The translations under genes were made by a program, and so were the position numbers. A stretch of 64,000 bases of DNA, from positions 2,046,001 to 2,110,000 of the forward strand of contig NC_064682.1 in NCBI RefSeq assembly GCF_023278565.1, written 5' to 3'. Below, in pieces: positions 23,936 through 36,249 of the stretch. The DNA comes from Colletotrichum lupini. Its lineage: Eukaryota > Ascomycota > Sordariomycetes > Glomerellales > Glomerellaceae. Each line of letters starts with the position of its first letter. Position 1 is the stretch's first letter. Below the pieces are notes generated by a model, which worked only from the letters and a program-made list of their open reading frames with translations, searched no databases and was not told the DNA's origin.

Positions 23936-24475
23936 TATTATAACTTAATATATATAACTAAAACTAGGGCCCGCCCCGTAGGCTTATAGTAGCTATAATA
24001 TATTATATATATAAAAATATACGAATATAAAGTAACTCTTATAGAACAAAAGAACTATAAATAAGTTATATATAAATAAGAAGTAATAATTATATAATAA
24101 GGTAATTATTATAATTATTTTAAGTAATTACTTATTAATATTTACTAAGCGATTACTTAACGAATAAGAGTGATTATTAATAAAGAATATGTTTATAAGC
24201 GGACTTATATATAATATAGACTTAAGCCGAGCTTAAAAATAGACTTTTTATAGCTTTTTTAGTAATTAACTTAGTATTAGATCTTATGATCGCTTTTAGC
24301 TATTTTTATTAAAAACCCCTTTTAATAAGATTATAATTAATTACCAAAGCCTTACCTACTTTATAACTTATAAATATAGCTTTAGAAAAGCTATTTATAA
24401 CTATAATACTATTTACTTAGTACTCGTAGCCTTAACTTTTACTAATATACTCACTACGACTAGCTAGCTATAATA
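23936..24475 (+). repeat. Gyp-1 3' LTR (540 bp)
   Basis: It has the same length as the 5' LTR. It is preceded by a purine-rich tract and followed by the CTAAT duplication. Confidence 0.92.
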
Positions 24476-25810
24476 CTAATATTAGTATATTAAACTTTAA
24501 TATTCGTATTAGCCCGGCTATTTATAATATTAATATTATTATTTAACTAGATTTTATATTATTAAAAAGTATTATACTACTTTTTAAGTATATTTATATT
24601 AATTATAATAATTAGTGCGTTAAGGGGGCCTAAGAATCTATCGAGCCCTAGAGGGGGGGACTTATCAAGGAGTATGTTTAATAAAATAAGTTCTCAACGA
24701 AGTAGTAGTTTATATATTAATAAGTTTATTTAATAGGTTTATTTAGTAAATTTATTTAGTTTTAATAGAGAGTAGTTTTAGGTAACATTAAAAGTAATAA
24801 AGATAGAAAAAGTCTTTACGAGCTCTAAGTAGCTAAATATTAGCCCTTTTAGCCCTTTTTTCAAAAACCTCTACGTTATTATTAAAGTTTAGAACGTTTA
24901 TAATTGAAAAAAGGCCGCTTTTAACTTTTAAAACTAACCTCTATTATTAATTTTTTTAATTAGTATTACTATATAAATATATTACTTAGCTTATTATTAA
25001 TAAGTAGTAGAGTAACTTACTTATCCCGAATTATATAGCGGTTTTTCTCTCTAATAGAGTAATCCGCCGGGGCCGTACCGGATATTATGTATTAAAATCT
25101 AAGAAAACTAAGTATATTGCGCTCTATACCTAATTACTAATTAAAACAGCTCCCGACCTTCTACCGCTTCTAACTATTTAAAGAGCAAGCTATATTTATT
25201 TTAACGTATATAAGACCTCTTAACATTAGCTTATATAAGTAATTAGATCCTATATTATATACTCCTTTTTATTAAAAATTAAAAGACCCCTTATATATTT
25301 TCTTATATTTATAATATAGTCTATAATAAAAAGATTTTTAGTTTTATAAAATATAATTTTTAAACTAATATTGATATACTAAATCTTAACGTCCGTATTA
25401 GCCCGGCTATTTATAGCGTTTATATTATTACTTAGCTAAATTCCGTATTATTAAAAAGTATTATATTACTTCTTAAGTATATTTATATTAGTTATAATAA
25501 TTAGGGCGTTAAGGGGGCCTAAGAATTAATTAAGCCCTAGAAGGGGGGACTTATTAAGGGGTATTTTAACCTATTAGTTATTAATTATATACTAAGAGGT
25601 TCTTAATAAATAATAGTTTATATATTAATAAGTTCGTTTAATAAGTTTATTTAATAAATTTATTTAGTTTAAATAGAGCTTTAAGTAATATTAGAAATAA
25701 CAAGGCTAAAAAGAAATTTCATAAGCTTTAGTATAAGTAGCTAAATATTAGCCTATTAAGCCCTTTTTTTAAAAACCTCTATATTATTATTAAAGTTTAG
25801 AACCTCTATA

Positions 25811-27874
25811 TAATAGTTTTTTTCCGGCTTTATAAGCGCAAAAGATCGACTTTAATAAGATTACGCTTTTAAAAAGAATCATACGATACGGTATACTTTT
25901 TAACTATCTTTGTTTTTTATTTCTACCTTTGCTAGCTACTCGGGCGATTCTTAATATTAATTACACGGTAGTAATATATAGTATTAATAGATACTCCTAT
26001 TATCTCGATAGACTTTTTTTTTTTAGATTTTCTACCTTTTTAACTTTCCCTCTTATAAAGTTCATAACTACGGATTATTAATAATAATATTAAGTACTTA
26101 ACGCTACTACTTTATAAGCCTGCGTACTTAGCTAAGTTAGCTACCTTTTTAAGTAATAGTAGCTTATAACGGTAGTATTAGAGATACCCTCGTTACCGTC
26201 GTTAAATAATATTAACTTTATAATATCTACCTTAGTACTTTTAACTTTATTTATATATATATATATTTATTACCTCGTTTTTTTTATTAAAGTCGAAAAC
26301 GCTTCCCTCGCTATCCGTTACTATTATACTATTACTATCGCTATTTAACTATTTACTTTAAGCATACTTTATTAAAATACTAAGATATTATTAATAACTC
26401 GTCGACCCTTAGGGCTTTTTTAATAGTTAGAAGTAATTTAATTTTACGAGTATTATACTAAACGACCCCGAGCTATGGAGAGACCGCTTTAATAAATATT
26501 ATATTAGTAATATTAACTTATAAAAAACGGATAGATATATTATAATAAGCGTCGCCCTTATCGGCGCCCTTTTCATATAATAAAATATAAATAAGCCTAG
26601 ACTTAATAATATAATTAAGAACTTAAAAAGAGCGTAAGTAAGCGTATTAAATAGGAATATTAAAAAGAGGTTATTATTAAATAAAATAAAAAGAGAAAAT
26701 AAAGGGTAGTATTTAGTTATTAAGAAGGTAATTAATATATTATAATAGCGGGGTTATTAATATCTTAAGTTTAGTTAGTATCGATAGTTAGTAACGGCTG
26801 CGGCCGGCTATAGTTAGTTATAAAGTTTTGTTAAAGTACGTAATAAAAATACTTAATATTAACCCTAATAGACTAGCTTGCCCATAAAGGCGAAGATGGC
26901 CCCTAATGAGGCGGACCGGACCCCAAAGGGACTTTTTAACTATATAGTATATATAATATACCCTAAGTATGCGCTTAATATAATATAATAATTTTAATAC
27001 GAAAACTACTATATAATTCGGAATAAGTAAGCTACTTTATAGCAGCACTAGTTAAAAAGGTCGATAGTAAAAGTCGGCTATAAAAACTAGTTATAATAGT
27101 TAGTTATAATAGTTAAAGGCGGCCCTTAACCGCAGAGGTTCTAAACTTTAATAATAATATAAAGGTTTCTAAAAAAAGGGCTAAATAAGTTAATATTTAC
27201 TACTTCTTTAAGCTCGTAAAGATTCTTTATATCCTTATCGTTTCTAATATTACCTAAAGCTCTATTTAAACTAAATAAATCTACTAAATAAATTTACTAA
27301 ACAAATCTACTAAACAAACCTATTAATATATAAACTACTACTCTAAGTTAGCAATTAGTAGGCTAAAGATGCCTATCGATAAGTCTACCCCTCTCGGGCT
27401 AGGCACCCTCAGCTAGCTTAACGCTATAGCTATTATAATTAATATAAATATACTTAAGGATTAATAAAGTACTTTTTAATAGTACAGAATTTAGTTAAGT
27501 AATAGTATAAACGCTATAAATAGCCGGGCTAATATAAATACTAAGATCTAATATATTAATATTAATTTAAAATTTATATTTTATAAAATTAAAAGTCTTT
27601 TTAATATAGGCTATATTATAAATATAAAAGAATATATAAGGGGCTTCTTAATTTTTAATAAAAAGGAGTATATAATACGGGATGTAGCTATTTATATAAG
27701 CTAATACGAAGAGGTTTTATATATATTAAAATAGGTATAGCTCGCCCTCTAAATAGCTAAAAGTAGGAAAAGGTCGGGAGTCTTAATTAGTAATTAAGTA
27801 TAGAGCGTAATATACTTAGTTTTCTTTCATACGTCATAAATAGTACGGCCCCGGCAGATTGCTCCGTCGGGGGG
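25811..27874 (-). mobile_element. RE-B reverse copy carrying an RE-A insertion
   Basis: The A-rich 3' end (TTTTTTTCCGGCTTTATAAG in reverse) lies at the left and GCTCCGTCGGGGGG at the right. The duplication TTAGAACCTCT(A/C)TA lies at 25,797-25,810 and 27,875-27,888. Without the RE-A it is about 1.03 kb, which sets the RE-B unit length. Confidence 0.9.
25908..26930 (-). mobile_element. RE-A full-length copy (1023 bp)
   Basis: A perfect 13-bp duplication ACTTTTTAACTAT lies at 25,895-25,907 and 26,931-26,943. It is the innermost layer of a stack: RE-B, then RE-B, then RE-B reversed, then RE-A. Confidence 0.94.
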
Positions 27875-28358
27875 TTAGAACCTCTCTAGTTAAGGGCCGC
27901 CTCTAACCTTTATAGCCGACATTTATTACTAACCTTTTTAACTAGTATTATTACGTAAGTATATTACTTAGCTTATCGTTAATAAGTGTTAGGGTAGCTT
28001 ACTCATCCCGAATTATATAGCGGTTTTCGTATTAAAATTATTATATTATATTAAGCGTATACTTAGCTTATATTATATATATTATATAATTAAAACGTAT
28101 ATTATATTATATAGTTTTTTTTTTTAAAAGCGTAATCCCGTTAAGGTCGATCTTTTATACATATAAAGCCGGAAAAGAAACTACTATATATAGCAGTTTC
28201 TATATTAAAATAATTATATTATATTAAGCGCATACTAAAAAAATATATTATACGTATTATATAGTTAAAAAGTATACTATATTATAATTTCTTCTTAAAA
28301 GCGTAATCCCGTTAAGGTCGATTTTTCATGTCTATAAAGCTAGAAAAAAACTATTATA

Positions 28359-29034
28359 TATGTATTCATTACCTCGTTTTTTTTATTAAAGTCGAAAAAC
28401 GCTTCCTTTACTATTTGTCGCTATTATACTATTACTATTACTATTACTATTTAACCGTCTACTTTAAATATACTTTATTGAAATACCGAGACGTTATTAA
28501 TAACTCGTCGACCTTTAGGGCTTCTTTAATAACTAGAAGTTATTTAATTTTATAAGTATTATACTAAACGACCCTAAGTTATAGAGAGATTACTATAAAA
28601 TATTATAATAATAATATTAATTTATAAAAAACGGATAGATATATTATAATAAATATTACTTTTATTAACGCCTTTTTAATATAAGAAAATATAAATAAGC
28701 TTAGACTTAATAATATAATTAAGAGCTTAAAAAGAGCGTAAGTAAGCGTATTAAATAGGAATATTAAAGAGAGGTTATTGTTAAATAGGATAAAGGGAGA
28801 AAGTAAGGGGTAGTATTTAGTTATTAAAAAGGCGATTAATATATTATAGTAGTAGGGTTATTAATATCTTAAGTTTAGTTAGTATTAATAATTAATAATA
28901 GCTACGGCCGGCTATAGTTAGTTATAAAGTTTTATTTAAGTACGTAATAAAAAGATTTAATATTAACTTTAATAGCTTAGTTTGCTTATAAAGGCGAAGA
29001 TAGCCCTTAGTAAGGCGGACCGGACCCCAAAGGG
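28359..29034 (-). mobile_element. RE-A partial copy
   Basis: It covers the internal part of RE-A (from TATTCATTACCTCG) to the 5' end GGACCGGACCCCAAAGGG at 29,034. The 3' third is missing on the left, where an RE-B end abuts it. Confidence 0.75.
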
Positions 29035-30842
29035 ACCTTAATTATTATAAAATAAGAATTTATATCAAGGAGGTCTTTTAAAAATAATACTCTTTAAAAA
29101 AGACCTACGTAGTAATACTAATAACTAGGACGTTTAGGGTAATTATAATTATTACTATTTAATTTAACTTAAAAACTTACTAATATAATATTATAAGTAT
29201 CTTTTTAACTATAATTAAAAAGCTAAATAACCCTCTTATTATTGATAAGCTTTTAAATAGCTTTTGTAAACTAAGAATATATATAAAACTCGAGTAAGCC
29301 TTATATAGTGCCCATAACGCTCTATTATTATAATATAAAAAGCTAGTATTAATTTTTAAAAACCTAGGCTTTTTATTTAATTTATAAACGAGGACTCGTA
29401 CTTATTTTAAGATTTTATTAAAAAAGTATAAGTTCTCTTTTATATAAATAATATCCTCGTTTTTTATTATAAAAACTACGTTTATAAAGCTAATTAACCC
29501 CCCGACGGAGCAATCCGCCGGGGCCGTACCGTGTATTACGTATTAGGGAAAACTGGGTATAATACGCTCTATACCTAACTACTAACTAAAATAGTTAACT
29601 AACTCGACTGTTATCTCCCTTTTATTAATAGCTCCTAACCTTTTACCACAGTCTTCCTAAGTTCTAGCTACTTATAGGGCAAGCTTAACTTACTTTAATA
29701 TATATAGGACCTCTTAGTACTAGCCTGCGTAAGTAGCTAGGTTTAGTATAATCTATTTTTTTATATAAGTATTATTATTACCTAGGGGGTCTTATAAGAG
29801 CTATCTAAAGTACTAGCTTATTACTTTAACCCTATATACCTCTAGCCCGTTTATTATAATTATTATAGCTAAGCTAGTATTAATATACTAAATCTTAATA
29901 TTTATACTAGCCCGGCTATTTACGGCGTTTATATTATTACTTAGCTAAATTCCGTATTACTAAAAGGTACTTTATTAATCCTTAGGTATACTTATATTAG
30001 CTACGATAGTTATAACGTCGAGCTAGCTAAAGAGGGTGCTTAGCCCGAGAGGGGTAGACTTATTAATAGGTATTTTTAGCTTACTAATTACTAACTATAT
30101 ATTAGGAATAGAGTAAGTTCTTATTAAGGCAGTATTTTAACTAGCTAACCTCTTAACTAGTTATTTAACTAGCTATTTAACTAGTAGTTTATATATTAAT
30201 AGGTTTATTTAGTATATTTATTCAGTAGATTTGTTTAGTAGATTTATTTAGTAGATTTATTTAGTTTAAATAGAGAGTAGCTTTAGGTAATATTAAAAGC
30301 GATAAGAATAAAAAGAATTTTTACGAGCTTTAGTACGAAGAGTAGTAAATATTAGCCTATTTAGCCCTTTTTTTAAAAACTTCTATATTATTATTAAAGT
30401 TTAGAACCTCTATAGTCAAAGGCCGCCTCTAACTATTGCGGCTAATTATTATAACTAATTATTACGGCCGACTTTTATTATTAACCTTTTTAGCCGGCGC
30501 TATTACTAAAGAGGGTAGCTTATTTATTTCGAATTAAATAGCGGTTTTTATATTAAAATTACTATATTATATTAAGCGCGTGCTTAGGATATATTGTGCG
30601 TATTATGTAGTTAAAAAGTATACTATATTGTGTAATTTCCTTTAAAAGCGTCATTTTATTAAGGTCGATGTTTTGTGCCTATAAAGCCGGAAAAAAACCA
30701 CTATATAAAGCTAATTAAGTAACTAAAGGATCTAAGAAGAAGTATAAGATAAAAGATTAGAGGTTAGTATTATAATATTTTAAAATAAGGGTCGTTCGTA
30801 ATTAACTAAATTAGAGAATCTACTTAGTTTATAATTAATATT
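29035..30842 (+). pseudogene. Ty1/copia-type reverse transcriptase fragment, split by RE-B
   Basis: The coding-like segments are 29,035-29,497 and 30,704-30,842. Allowing for RIP stops, the + strand reads like the copia RT region around the ALYGL and YVDD blocks: an ALYSAHNALLL stretch near 29,310, FKNLGFLF near 29,365, and a hydrophobic block near 29,440 where YVDD would be. This rests on pattern resemblance through heavy mutation, so it is moderate only. Confidence 0.5.
29498..30703 (+). mobile_element. RE-B full-length copy (about 1.2 kb) with duplication
   Basis: It starts CCCCCGACGGAGCAATCCGC and ends GCCGGAAAAAAACCACTA. The duplication TATAAAGCTAATTA lies at 29,483-29,496 and 30,704-30,717. 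This long variant contains an extra internal segment (around 29,750-29,860) compared with the 1.03-kb copy. Confidence 0.92.
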
Positions 30843-30844
30843 TT

Positions 30845-31979
30845 CCCCCCAACGGAGCAATCCGCCGGGGCCGTACTATGTATTACGTATTAAGGAAAAC
30901 TAAGTATATTATGCTCTATACTTAATTACTAATTAAAACTCCCGACCTTTTACTATATAAAGTCCTCTAAGTTCTAGCCGTTTAGAAAGCAAGCTATACT
31001 TACTTTAATATATATAAAACCTCTTAATACTAACTTATATAAATAATTAAATTTTATATTATATACTTATTCTTATTAAGGATAAAGGGACCCCTTATAT
31101 ATTCCTTTATATTTATAATATAGCCTATATTAAAAAAGATTTTTAGCTCTATAAAATATAATTTCTAAGTTAAGATCAACATATTAAATTTTAATATTTA
31201 TATTAGCTTAACGATTTATAGTATTTATATTATTACTTAGCTAAATTCTATATTATTAAAAAGTATTATACTACTTTTTAAGTATATTTATATTAGTTAT
31301 AATAGCTAGGGCGTCGAGGGGGCCTAAGAATCTATCGAGCTCTAGAGGGGGGGACTTATTAAGGGGCATTTTTAGAGAGTCCTAGCCTACTAATTACTAA
31401 CTATATATTAAAAAGCTCTTAACGAGGTAGTATTTTAATTAGCTAATCGTTTAATTAGTTATTTAATTAATTATTTAGATAGTAGTTTATATATTAATAA
31501 GTTCGTTTAATAGGTTTATTTAGTAGATTTATTTAGTTTAAAAAAGAATAGCTTTAGGTAATATTAAAAATAATAAGGATAAAAAGAATCTTTACGAGCT
31601 CTAGTACGAGTAGCTAAATATTAGCCCTTTTTGCCCTTTTTTTAAAAACCTCTACGTTATTATAAAAGTTCAAAATATTTATAATTAAGGAAGGCCGCCT
31701 TTAACTTTTATAACTAACCTTTATTATTAACTTTTTTAACTAGCGCTATTATATAAGTATATTACTTAGCCTATTATTAATAAGTAATAAGGTAGTTTAC
31801 CTATCCCGAATTATATAGCGGTTTTTATATTAAAATCACTATATTACGTTAAGCGCGTACTTAGGGTATATTATATATATTATATAGTTAAAAAGTATAT
31901 TATATTATATAATTTCTTCTAAAAGCCTAATCTTATTAAGGTCGATCTTTTATACTTATAAAGCCGGAAAAAAACTACT
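30845..31979 (+). mobile_element. RE-B full-length copy
   Basis: It runs from CCCCCCAACGGAGCAATCCG to GCCGGAAAAAAACTAC. It is followed directly by RE-A tail sequence, so the right-hand duplication is not visible. Confidence 0.85.
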
Positions 31980-32628
31980 TTTTTTTTTTTTTTTTACCTT
32001 TGCTAGCTGCTCGGGCGATTCTCAATATCGGTTATTTGTTTTTTTTTTATTCTGCCTTTGCTGGTTGCTCGGGCGGTTCTCAATATCGATTAAACAGTAT
32101 TAATACACAGTATCAATGGATACTCCCACTATCTCGATAGACTGAATATATATATATATACGAGTTAAAATCAAAAATATTAAGGTAGATATTATAAGGT
32201 TAATATTGTTTTTAATAACGGTAATAAGGGTATCTTTAATACTACTATTATAAGTCACTATATTTAGAAGGGTAGCTAACTTAGCTAGGTATACGGGCTT
32301 ATAAAGTAATAATATTGAGCGCTTAATATTACTATTACTAATCCGTAGTTATTTATTTATTTTTTATTCTACCTTTACTAGCTACTCGGGCGGTTCTTAA
32401 TATCGATTATACGGTATGAATACATAGTATTAATAGATACTCCCACTATCTCTATAAACTAAACTACTAAGTATATCCCCTAAGGTATTATTATAAGTTA
32501 ACGAGTTATTAGTATCTAAGTATTTTAATAATATATATTTAAAATAGATTATTAAATAGTAATAGCGATAGTAATAATAATCGTAATAATAATAATAATA
32601 GTAATAATAGTAATAGTAATAGTAATAA
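31980..32628. mobile_element. Cluster of RE-A fragments in both orientations
   Basis: Reverse 3'-end pieces lie at about 31,980-32,030, 32,033-32,146 and 32,345-32,462; forward internal pieces lie at about 32,147-32,344 and 32,463-32,628. The piece at 32,033-32,146 keeps CA and TG and is little mutated. The last forward piece is the copy into which Gyp-2 inserted. Confidence 0.7.
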
Positions 32629-32818
32629 TATAAGAGATTAGGCTATAAGCACTTAACTAGCGAGGCTATAATATAGGTATAGGTATATTATAAAACTAAA
32701 GCTTATAGAGTCCTTTATAAGGGCTTTACTTCTTTAAAAGTTCTTTTATAATACGATCCGTATACTGGTTACTAAGTTATTAACGTCTTATTATTAATTA
32801 TATCCTAGATTTATTATA
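32629..32818 (-). repeat. Gyp-2 3' LTR (190 bp)
   Basis: It matches 41,590-41,779 and the solo LTR at 48,515-48,704. On the + strand it begins TATAAGAGATTAGGCTATAA. Confidence 0.88.
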
Positions 32819-34453
32819 ATTACTCCCCCCTTATATAACTTTAGTCCCTAAAATTATTACGTAATATCTTTTTTTAATACTAATAATAAAGCTATTAACG
32901 TCGTTATTTATAATAAATTCCGTAAAGTGTTAATAATATCTTTTCTTACTTAGGAATAAGGTATTATTCTTATCTCATTATTTAATAAATATTTTCTTAT
33001 TATTATTTAGTAATAGCGCGCTAACTAGTTACTAAGTTAGTAATACGTATTTATAATAAAGTATTCTAACTATTATGATATATAAGAGCTTACTTAACCT
33101 TATAATTATTATTATTACTAAGCTATTAAGTATAATTAAAAAAAAACCCCGTTATTAGTTATATTTATTTATTTTCTTTCCCCTTTTGTTTAGTAACCGT
33201 TTTATAAATTCTTTTTTATATAATTATACTTTTCTTTTTATAATATTCTAATTCCGTATCGTTTTTTAATTACGACTCTTTTACTATATTATTACTAAAT
33301 ATCTACCGAAATAACTACTATTTCGTATATTTAGGATATACTTAATATAAAATATAATCTTAAAAAGGGCTTCCGTAGTCTCCGTAATAGTACTCTTTAT
33401 ATATACTACTTAGCTAGTATATATTATAATATCAACGAGCTCATTTATATTACTAGCGCTCACGTTATTAAGTATATTATTTATTAAACTAATAAAAAGA
33501 AGTATTTTATTATAAGTTATCGAGTCCTTATTAATCTATTATTAAAATATTAAGTTAATAATATTTTTCAAGTTCCTAAGGAGCTATATAGTACTACTTA
33601 ATTTATTTAAAATACCCTTATAAAGTTCTATAATACTAAGGAATAGAATAACTTTAACTTTTATAAACGTAGCTATATTCTTTATACTTTTAACTATACT
33701 ATTAATATATAAAAGAAAGTTACTACTTATATTACTAACTCGTTAATAAGTAATAAAAAGAAAAAGGTCTATTTTAAATAAGCTACTCTCTAAGAGCTTA
33801 TTATTAACTACGAATATTTAAACTTATTAATCTCGATTATAGTAAGTTATTAATAATTATTTAGCGAATTTTTTCTTATTAACTTAGATTTTTTTTCTTA
33901 AGTTAGTATCCTTAATATTAATAATAAAGCTAAGATTATTTCCTACCTTAGTTGCTTTTAACTAGCTTATTTTTATAATAATAGCTACGTAACTACTTTA
34001 TAAAATAACCTCAACGCTCTAATTTAGTATTATGAAAAGACTCCTTAGGGCGTTATTATTATATATATTTAGGAGTTTTTTACTTTTTCTAATTTTTATA
34101 AATACGTTACTAAGTTCTTAATAAATGAAGTACTTACTTATATTATTATTATATATAATACTACTCTTATTTTTTATAGCCCTAAAACTTAGACTCTTAT
34201 TAAGAAATATACTTTTATTACTAACTATATTCTTAATAATAATAATAAGTAGGACGACTTTAAGTTTAAGTTTAATAAGTCTTAGTACGAGGATATTAAA
34301 TCTAAAGAGCTCGATAATAATTTAAAAAATTCTCTTTTTTAGTATTATAATGAGCGCTACTATTTCAATATTAATAACTTACTAACCCCTACCTATACTG
34401 CTTTTTTCAATATAAATAAAGGTTCCTTAGCCCTTAGTTATATTATTTTAAAT

Positions 34454-35479
34454 CCCTTTGGGGTCCGGTCCGCCTTATTAGGGGCCATCTTCGCCTTCAC
34501 GGGTAAGCTAGTCTATTAGGGTTAATATTGAGTATCTTTATTACGTACTTTAATAAAACTTTATAACTAATTATAGCCGGCCGTAGCTATTACTGATTAT
34601 TAATACTAACTAAACTTAAAATATTAATAACCCCGCTACCGTAGTATATTAATCGCCTTTTTAATAACTAAATACTACCCCTTACTTTTTCTTTTTATTT
34701 TATTTAATAATAACTTCTCTTTAATATTCCTATTTAATACGCTCGCCTGTACTCTTTTTAAGCTCTTAATTATATTATTAAATCTAAGCTTATTTATATT
34801 CTATTATGTTAAAAAGGTACTAATAAGGGTAACGCTTATTATAATATATCTATTTATTTTCTATAAATTAATACTACTAATATAATATTTATTAAAGCGG
34901 TCTTTCTATAGCTCGGGGTCGTTTAGTATAATACTTATAGGATTAAATAACTTCTAGCTATTAAAGAAGCCCTAAGGGTTAATAAGTTATTAATAGCGTC
35001 TTAGTATTTTAATAAAATATACTTAAGGTAGATAGTTAAATAGTAATAATAATAATATAATAGCGACGGATAGCGAGGGAAGTAATATCTTTAACCTTAA
35101 TAAAAAAAACGAAGTAACGAATATATATATATATAAGTAAAATTAAAAGTGCTAGGGTAGATATTATAAGGTCGATATTATTTAATAACGGCGACGAGGG
35201 TATTTTTAATATTACTATTATAAGCTATTATTATTCAAAAGGGTAGCTAACTTAGCTAAGTGCGCGGGCTTATAAGGTGGTAGCGTCGGGTGCTTAATAT
35301 TATTATTAATAATCCGTAGTTATAAACTTTATAGGAGGGAAAGTTAAAAAAAATAGAAAATCTAAAAAAAAAATAGTCTATTAAGATAGTAGGAGTATTT
35401 ATTAATACTATATATTACTACTATATAATCGATATCGAGAATCGCCCGAGTAGCTAGTAAAAGTAGAAATAAAAAATAA
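34454..35479 (+). mobile_element. RE-A full-length copy (1026 bp) inside Gyp-2
   Basis: It starts CCCTTTGGGGTCCGGTCC and ends with a GAAATAAAAAATAA tail. A perfect 14-bp duplication ATATTATTTTAAAT lies at 34,440-34,453 and 35,480-35,493. Confidence 0.94.
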
Positions 35480-35756
35480 ATATTATTTTAAATCTTAATA
35501 AAACTAATATTATACTCCTCCTGCTCTAAGTAAAAGTTTTATAATAACTTAATAAAGCTATTACTTATACTAAGGTTAAAGCTGCGGGTTATAATTAGTA
35601 ATTCGATATTAATAAGTTCTTTATAAATATTAATATTACTAAGGTCCCTTAGCTTAACTAAGATTATAATAGTATTACCTTAGATAACGTCCCCCGTCCC
35701 CGACTTATTATTAATAATAATAATATTATACCCCTTACTTTACTTCCTACTTTACT

Positions 35757-35885
35757 TTTTATTATAGCTCTTATTATACTTCTTATTATAGCTTCTATTA
35801 TACCTCTTATTATAACTCTCGTTATACTTCTTATTATAACTCCTATTATACTTCTTATTATAGCTCTTATTATACTTTTTATTAT
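35757..35885. repeat. Imperfect tandem repeat of about 12 bp
   Basis: Units such as CTTCTTATTATAG, CTCCTATTATA and CTCTTATTATA follow one another about ten times. It lies inside the unassigned Gyp-2 segment, so it probably once encoded a repetitive peptide. Confidence 0.7.
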
Positions 35886-36249
35886 AGCCTCTAATAGTAA
35901 CTAAGTAGCGAACGCTTTATAAACTATTATTATTAATATATATAATACTTTACGTAATTTTAATTACCTCCCTTTTACTTATTATAATATTAATAAAGTT
36001 AACGGCTTTATTTTAAATAGTTAGCTAAGTACGTATATAAAGCCTCCCCGTTTCTTACTTATTAAATAGATCATTATTACTAATTATTATATTTTAAAAA
36101 TATATACTAAAGCTATTATTAGTATTATTAGTATTACGTAAGTTACTCTTTTTATATAGCTAGATTTTAATAATTTCTTAGTAATATATTACTAAGGGTT
36201 ATAATATTATATTTTTTTCTTAAGAATTACGCTAAGCTAAATAAAAAGG

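Larger units (their letters stand above)
14880..24475 (+). mobile_element. Gyp-1: complete Ty3/gypsy chromovirus with LTRs
   Basis: Two 540-bp LTRs (14,880-15,419 and 23,936-24,475) enclose gag, pol and a chromodomain, all on the + strand. A 5-bp duplication CTAAT flanks the whole (14,875-14,879 and 24,476-24,480). The LTR begins TATTACGACCTAA, which looks like a RIP-altered TGTTACGACC. A purine-rich tract (AGAAAGGAGACC) precedes the 3' LTR. Gene order is zinc-knuckle gag, RT, RNase H, integrase, chromodomain. Stops replace many Gln/Trp codons, so it is dead. Two RE-A copies lie inside (18,967-20,125 and 22,030-23,042); without them it is about 7.4 kb, a usual size for the family. Confidence 0.92.
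25041..28180 (+). mobile_element. RE-B copy nested in RE-B, split by a reverse RE-B
   Basis: The 5' end (AGTAATCCGCCGGGGCCGTA) is near 25,050. The copy runs to 25,810, resumes at about 27,875 after the reverse RE-B, and ends near 28,178 with GCCGGAAAAGAAACTACTAT. Confidence 0.75.
14569..28358 (+). mobile_element. RE-B copy split by Gyp-1 and a second RE-B
   Basis: Segments are 14,569-14,879, 24,481 to about 25,040, and about 28,185-28,358. The first gap is the complete Gyp-1 retrotransposon. The second is another RE-B that entered at TATATAGCGGTTTTT and left a partly mutated copy of that site near 28,182. Read through the gaps, the sequence matches the uninterrupted RE-B copies elsewhere in the window. 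Confidence 0.75.

Noticed and set aside
28328..28555. Open frame in the AT-rich block
   Set aside because: It lies across an RE-B end and RE-A internal sequence; equivalent positions in other copies are not conserved as protein.
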